DNA of 64,000 nucleotides from Gnetum montanum (lineage: Eukaryota; Streptophyta; Gnetopsida; Gnetales; Gnetaceae). Positions 58,590-64,000 of the stretch are shown here, piece by piece (the first letter of the stretch is position 1; each line of letters starts with the position of its first letter). The notes beneath the pieces were generated by a model. That model was not told the DNA's origin and searched no databases. It worked only from the letters and a program-made list of their open reading frames with translations. The stretch is from assembly GCA_015680685.1 (NCBI GenBank), contig MNCI01023457.1:958046-1022045 (forward strand), read 5' to 3'. The translations under genes were made by a program, and so were the position numbers.

Positions 58590-59040
58590 CCCAAGAAATT
58601 CTTTGATCCTGGAAGTTCCCTAATCTATCTCCAAGTCACTGGGAATGAACCATGTAAAGCTCTTCTAGACTTAGGTTCCAATCAACCTAATATCACAAGA
58701 GATGTATAAAGCTTGGAACCTACCTCCCTTAAGGAAGAGTAACATTTGACTAGAGCTGGGTAACCAGTCCATCACTATTCCCTTGGGATTGGTGGAGGAC
58801 ATCGTTACCACTATATGTGGGTGGTCGTATCTAGCTAATTTCCTAGTAATACAAGTAAACAATAGTAAGGGGGACTTCCCAATAATAATGGGAAGAGCAT
58901 GGCTAAGTACTATAGGTGCATGCCTAGGAATTCATGATATTTCCCTAGAAATATCCAAGAAAAATACTTTTGGAAAGATCGAGAAGAAGAAAGTTCCATG
59001 CATCACATACAGTGACACGGGGTGCCACTGCATGTAGAAA
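58590..59040 (+). pseudogene. Aspartic protease of element B
   Basis: The active site reads ALLDLGSNQPNI at about 58655-58690, the DLG(A/S) form typical of Athila-like proteases. After a frame change the motif IIMGRAWLSTIGA (58885-58925), equivalent to the LGRSWL motif of Tat, is followed by the end of the domain. Confidence 0.75.
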
Positions 59041-59559
59041 TCATGGGTTATGCAAAGTTTAGCATTTCCCGCATGCAATCGGTATGCACAAGACATTAAT
59101 ATACAAAAGTGCCTATATGTAGTAGCCACATGATAAGAAGACACCCAGTGGCTAATGGTTGATCAAGAGAGCAACTCACTAACATGCATGAAACTAACTG
59201 AGGGAATAACTAGTGCTTACATTGAAAGCATAGACACACTGGAGCAAGTTCATTGCCAACTTCCAAGATTTAACCTTGAAACATCAACTGGGGGAAGTTG
59301 GAAATTCTTGAGAGATTTAAACAAGAGCCCCTCGATTTGAAACCATTACCCACCAATCTGGAGTATATGACCCTCGAAAATAGAAAATTGATGATCATCA
59401 ACACAACACTTGTTCCCAAACAAAAACAAAGACTCCAAAAAGTGATAAATAAGTGGTCAAAAGCCTTTTCCTGGTCATATCTCGAGTTAACTGGAATAGA
59501 TCCTAGGATATGCTAGCATAGGATTTACATGGACCCCTCCATGAAACCTTGAAAATAGC

Positions 59560-60290
59560 CACAGAGGTGATTGAACCCAAAATTGAAGCAAATAGTAAAA
59601 TAAGAAATAGAACAACTTCTTAAGGCTGGGTTCATATATCCCATTGTTGATAGTGAATGGGTTAGCCCTTTGGTGATCATGCCTAAAAAGGGAGGCAAAT
59701 GGAGGGTGTGTATAGATTTTAAGCTGCTGAACATGGCAACATTCAAGGATCGCTTTCTATTGTCATTCGTTGACCAAGTCTTAGACACCATAGCAGGGCA
59801 TCACTATTATAGTTTTATGGATGGCTATAGTGGATACAACCAAATACAAATAGCCCTAGAAGATCAATCCAAGACAACATTCACAAGTCCTTGGGGAATG
59901 TTTGCATATAAAAAAATGCCATTTTTCTTGTGCAATGCTCCTGCCACATTTCAACGCCTAGTTCTAAGCATATTCCAATAGTAGATAGGAAACTAAGTGG
60001 AAGTCTTTATAGACGACTTCTCCACTTATGGAACAAGCTTTTATCAAGCCTTGGACTGATTAAAGAAAGTGCTAAAAAGATGCATAGAAACCAAATTAAG
60101 GCTCAACTAGCAGAAAAGCCATCTAATGGTCCAAGAAGGCGTAGTACTTGGGCATAAGATTTCACATTTAGGAATAGAGGTACACCTAGAAAAAGTTAGG
60201 GTTATCCAAGGAATCACCTGACAACCGAAAACTATCAAAGATATTCGGCCATTCCTTGGACACACTGGCTACTATAGGAGATTCATTGAG
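59560..60290 (+). pseudogene. Reverse transcriptase of element B
   Basis: Motifs: GKWRVCIDFKLLNMATFKD, YYSFMDGYSGYNQIQI, SPWGMFAYKKMPF, then after a stop at 59979 the catalytic box VFIDDFSTYG at about 60003-60030, with both Asp present. The connection region (RPFLGHTGYYRRFI) extends to 60290. Stops interrupt at 59979, 60057, 60108 and 60220. Confidence 0.85.
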
Positions 60291-60379
60291 AACGTCTCCA
60301 AGATCGCCAAACCGTTGGTAGAACTAATGAAGAAGGATGCACCATTCGAATAGACCAGGGAATGTGAATGAGCATTCCA

Positions 60380-60800
60380 AACTCTAAAACAAAAGCTTGT
60401 GGAAACTCCCATTCTACAAGCCCCTGACTAGTCCAAACCATTCCATATAATGATTGATGCATCCAATTATGCCTTGGGAGTCGTACTTACATAGTTAGAT
60501 GACCAAAAATGTCCTTACTACATCCACTGTGCAAGTAGGAGTATCGCCGATGCACAACTTAACTACACAACTATGAAAAAATAATTAATGGCTATAGTGT
60601 TTGCACTAGATATGTTTAGGCACTATGTGTTAGGTTACAAAGTGTTCATCCATACAGATCATAGTGCAATTAGGTTCCTCATGAACAAGCCAACGATTAG
60701 CCCTCATATTATACGATGGCTGGTAATCCCACAAGAGTTCAATCTAATGATAATTGATCGAAAGGGCACTGAGAACATAGTTGTAGATCATTTATCTTAG
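60380..60800 (+). pseudogene. RNase H of element B
   Basis: HIMIDASNYALGVVLT (first Asp), KKxLMAIVFALDMFRHYVLG, and VFIHTDHSAIRFLM (Asp in TDH), ENIVVDHLS (last Asp). The position of the usual Glu before LMAIVFAL is a stop codon (TAA at about 60582), which a single change from GAA would explain. There is no second RNase H, in line with Athila and unlike the Tat element. Confidence 0.8.
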
Positions 60801-60979
60801 TTGCACTTGGACAGCAAAGAGGATGAATATGTTGTATCCGATCATTTTCCTAATGAAGCCCTCTTTTCCAGTGTAGTGAATAACCAACCCATGGAAACAA
60901 ATTGGTATGGTAGCATTCTCACCTATCTCATTTCCCAAAAAACACCACAGGAGTTGGACTTTAGGAAGAAACAATAGTT

Positions 60980-62252
60980 TCTTCATAGAGCCAAGTACTT
61001 CATGGAGATCAATGGACAACTTTACAAATTATATCCCAATGGTTTGGTTTGATGGTATGTGCCTAATGTGGACCAACTAAGAGTTCTCCAAGATGCTCAT
61101 GAGGGCCCTTGTGGGGGTCACTATGCAGGGATATGAACAACTATTAAGATCCTTCTTGTAGGATATCACTGGCCAACATTATTTCAGGACACCCATCAAT
61201 TTTTCCAATCCTGTGATCGCTATCAACATGATGGAGGAATGACTGCTAGAATGGAGGATTCGCAACAATGGATTTAACCTTTAGAACCCTTCGACATTTC
61301 GGGAATAGACTTTATGGGGCCCATTACAACAATGTCCAATGGAAAGCTTATATCATTGTTGCTATGGACTATCTAACAAAATGGGCTGAAGTAGCTACTG
61401 TTACAGACTGTACATCATCTACAGCTGCATGATTTGTGCAACAACAAGTCATAAATAGGTTTGGTGTGCCATGTACACTTATCTCAGATAATGGAACACG
61501 CTTCATGGGTAAAACCTTTTGAAAATTGATGCAACGCATAGGGGTTGAACATAAATTGACTACACCTTATCACCCCCCAAGCTAATGGCCAAGCCGAGGT
61601 CACGAACCGGGAGATTACTAGAATATTAACAAGGATAATTAGCAAATATAGGCGAGATTGGAGCACTAAACTAAATGATGGTCTCTAGGCATACCACTCC
61701 ACTTGTAAACTTCCTATAGGCTATTCTCCCTATGAGTTAGTATACGGAAAACTTCCAAAGCTTGCAACTCAAACCAAGATTCGTAGACTATCCATGGTGT
61801 GTGACCTCCACCTTCACCTTGATCTTGCATAAAGACAAAGATTGACAACTCTAAACATGCTAGACAAAAATCAATTAGTTTCCCTATCATCAAATGAGTT
61901 GCACAAGGCACATAATAAGCAACTTCATGACTTAAAAATTTGAAAGGTTAAGTATCAACTAGGAGATAATGTTCTCTACTGAAACCCCACCCATGTACCA
62001 CAACACATGAAATTTCAAACATTGTGGGAAGGGCCTTACATTATTCATACAACCTTCCCCTTAGGAGCCATGACCATATACAAACCTAAAAGCTCCGATA
62101 AGAGATTACTGGTCAATGTGCAACAAATCAAACCCTTCCATGAACTTAGAACAGCCGGTGCACATAATACCTCTGAGAATGGACGACCTCGCTCATTATT
62201 TCGGATCTCCTCCTTTCAACTTAGTCATGGGGGAGATGGCCACCTATGCTGA
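60980..62252 (+). pseudogene. Integrase of element B
   Basis: Zinc region: HEGPCGGHYAG and FFQSCDRYQHDG, where the second Cys appears as Tyr. Core: FDISGIDFMGPI (first Asp), LISDNGTRF (second Asp) and a degenerate NGQAE-like segment at about 61590. The C-terminal module reads LWEGPYIIHTTFP and VNVQQIKPFHE. The last frame ends at 62252. Stops and a few frame changes are present. Confidence 0.8.
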
Positions 62253-63748
62253 TCAATTGAGGCCCTCAGTTCCTTTTTAAGTTTTTTTTTATACATTTTT
62301 TTTTACAAATTTCTTTAACTTTTCTTATTTTTGTTTTGCAACATCATTCCTACTTTTTCTTTTATTTTTGTGTATGTTTACTTATTTTGTTAGGATCGTC
62401 ACCTAATAAGTGCTCCTAATGATGGTATGAACTGTATTCTATTGGTTGCTAATGTTTGGTTTTTACCTTTAGGTTATGATGTTGATACTAAGGTATGGTT
62501 CTTTTGATATAATAGGCAATGAGTCCACATCATCCATGCATACATGAATTTCTATGGTCTCTCTTGGCTTGGAACTATACAATCCCTTTCCTTAAATAAT
62601 AGAACTATCAATGAATTGGTGACTGGGCATTTCTCAAACTAAGGAAGGACTCAAGGATTGAAAAGGGTGTGACTTCAAGGGGACTTGATGCATTTGTGTT
62701 GGCCATTCTCTTGGGTTCTTGGAAGTTTTCTTCTTGAGTTTTCCTTGCCATTCTAATGTTGCTCCATTATCAAGAAGCTGAGCTAATAAAAATAATCAAT
62801 CTTTGCATGGTGTGATTCTCACGTAAAAAAAAAGAGTGGGAATTCAGAGCACACCCATTAGATGAAATAATCATTTGGGCTACAAGCACTAGTTATGGAA
62901 CTAAACAAACATGTTCTCTCTAACTAAGGGCCTTTCTCACTTCCTATGTTCTCCTTTTTTGTTTCATTGGAATGGTGGTGACTCTTTGACGGAGACATTC
63001 ATGTTACTTTAGGTGGATGGATTAGATGAATGTATTAATGTGAAGTCACTGGATATGGTTTTTTTGAGGCTGGATTTGGAATGAGATCTGCTAAGTCACA
63101 TTAACCATTAATACACAAGGGGCTATACACCACCTTGTTGCTGAGACTCCACTCCACTCTCTTCTTTCCATCATTCTTTCTCCATTATTCACCTCATTGT
63201 CAGTTGTATCAATAATCTATATTTTGGTTGATGAATTGTTTTCTTTTTGGTAAATTCTTGTGGTTAAGACTTTAAATCTTGTTTTCACATGGCATTTCTA
63301 GAGCCTATGGACTCTTAGAATGCAAGATTATTAGAGCATTAATGGCATGAGCCTACATTGGGGAGGATCCACTGGCATTCCTATTTAGGGCATCAGTTAA
63401 TTTCTTTCCCTTAAACATTTTTGCAATCAACATTTATTTTGTTCATTACCATCCTTAACATCCATTTTATTGGTGTGGCCATTATTTATTTTTCTTCATC
63501 TTCCTTATTCCTTATTCTTTTTCTCCACGCTCTTGCTACCGAAGGTTCGCTCTCAGTCATGGGGTTCTTGGTCCAATTTTTTTAATTTTCTTCTAACCCC
63601 TAGACCTTGGGTAGTCACCAGTATTACATCTCTAGAATCTGCATCAGCCATATCACAACTGAGCCAATGGACCTTACACTGAAGTAGGGTATCAATTGCA
63701 TTGTGATTCAATTATCATTGCTAATATAAGACTATGTTGTGTGTGTAG
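62253..63748. other. Post-pol untranslated region of element B
   Basis: T-rich sequence (62280-62400) followed by blocks shared with 300-1135 and 18816-19790 of element A. The comparison shows where Tat entered A: the insertion corresponds to about 63235 of B. No ORF is supported; 63470-63682 is a chance frame. Confidence 0.65.
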
Positions 63749-63896
63749 ATGGAAATCATACACTAATGGATTGGATCTAGAGGGAACACTTGGAATCGAT
63801 CGGTGCTGAAGTAGTTATGCAAGGAACAAGATTGATCGTGTGCTTATGGATGGACAACAAAAGATGCAATCTTGGTGTCAACAGCAACAAACCTCT

Positions 63897-63931
<35 letters not shown>

Positions 63932-64000
63932 AACTGCCAAATAAGGCTGGATGTCAAATGTATATAGTGTTCACTCTTGTTGTCATCAACACTAATTTTG
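63749..64000 (+). pseudogene. Start of the accessory frame of element B
   Basis: ATGGAAATC at 63749 follows GTGTGTAG, aligned with the start of the accessory frame in A (19798, after TTATAG). A TAA stands five codons in, so this copy is broken. The rest lies outside the window. Confidence 0.4.
63901..63929. repeat. (CT)n microsatellite
   Basis: About 14 CT units without interruption, in the accessory frame region of element B. Confidence 0.9.

Larger units (their letters stand above)
55072..64000 (+). mobile_element. Athila-like Ty3/gypsy element B, 5' LTR to accessory region, cut by window end
   Basis: 5' LTR 55072-55858, primer-binding site 55863, gag about 56000-58490, protease 58590-59040, RT 59560-60290, RNase H 60380-60800, integrase 60980-62252, then a long post-pol region that matches both halves of element A. 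The site TGGTGCCGTTGTC is close to the tRNA-Asp type site known from Athila. Many stops, few frameshifts. The 3' LTR lies beyond the window. Confidence 0.85.

Overview
The window is nuclear DNA of a land plant with a large, repeat-rich genome. I cannot name the species; the old, deeply nested LTR retrotransposons and the lack of any clear host gene would fit a gymnosperm or a similar giant genome. Almost everything I can support is LTR retrotransposon, in different states of decay. I found no rRNA, tRNA or CRISPR.

Layout. (1) 1-23882: the 3' part of an Athila-like Ty3/gypsy element A on the + strand. A complete 17.67-kb Tat-type element on the - strand (1141-18810) has landed in it. The Tat element has two 1583-bp LTRs and a TTGGG target duplication. 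Element A ends with an accessory coiled-coil reading frame (19798-22720) and a 3' LTR (22890-23882). (2) 24123-25295: a solo LTR of the copia family found further right. (3) 26424-48537: an outer pair of about 395-bp LTR-like repeats enclosing a second Ty3/gypsy element with archaeal-type RNase H (about 27970-40178, +) and a complete but broken Ty1/copia element (40891-46960, -). The copia element splits an unidentified reading frame. (4) 49344 to about 50900: an inverted LTR copy of the second gypsy family. (5) About 50900-55071: AT-rich sequence in which I recognise nothing. (6) 55072-64000: the 5' LTR, gag-pol and start of the accessory region of a second Athila-like element B, cut by the window end. 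B is a relative of A.

The most notable content is inside the Tat element. Between its protease and its reverse transcriptase lies an antisense, eight-exon gene on the + strand (8377-12504). Its exons join in one frame of 1115 codons. Its first part resembles NLI-interacting-factor/FCP1-type (HAD) phosphatases but has lost both catalytic motifs that I can check. Later exons encode a coiled coil and an acidic tail. The frame has no length mutation, only twelve premature stops: eleven TAG and one TGA. That pattern fits C-to-T decay of methylated CAG and CGA codons. The antisense direction would explain how introns survive retrotransposition. The same element carries two tandem arrays of small hairpin units, in the 3' spacer and in the PR-RT spacer, with a shared design; in one of them the stems covary.

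A common theme is extra genes in LTR elements: an antisense spliced gene in Tat, a TATA-preceded 3' ORF in the second gypsy element, and a coiled-coil ORF behind an internal copy of the LTR's palindrome and TATA box in Athila-like A. All copies in this window look inactive.
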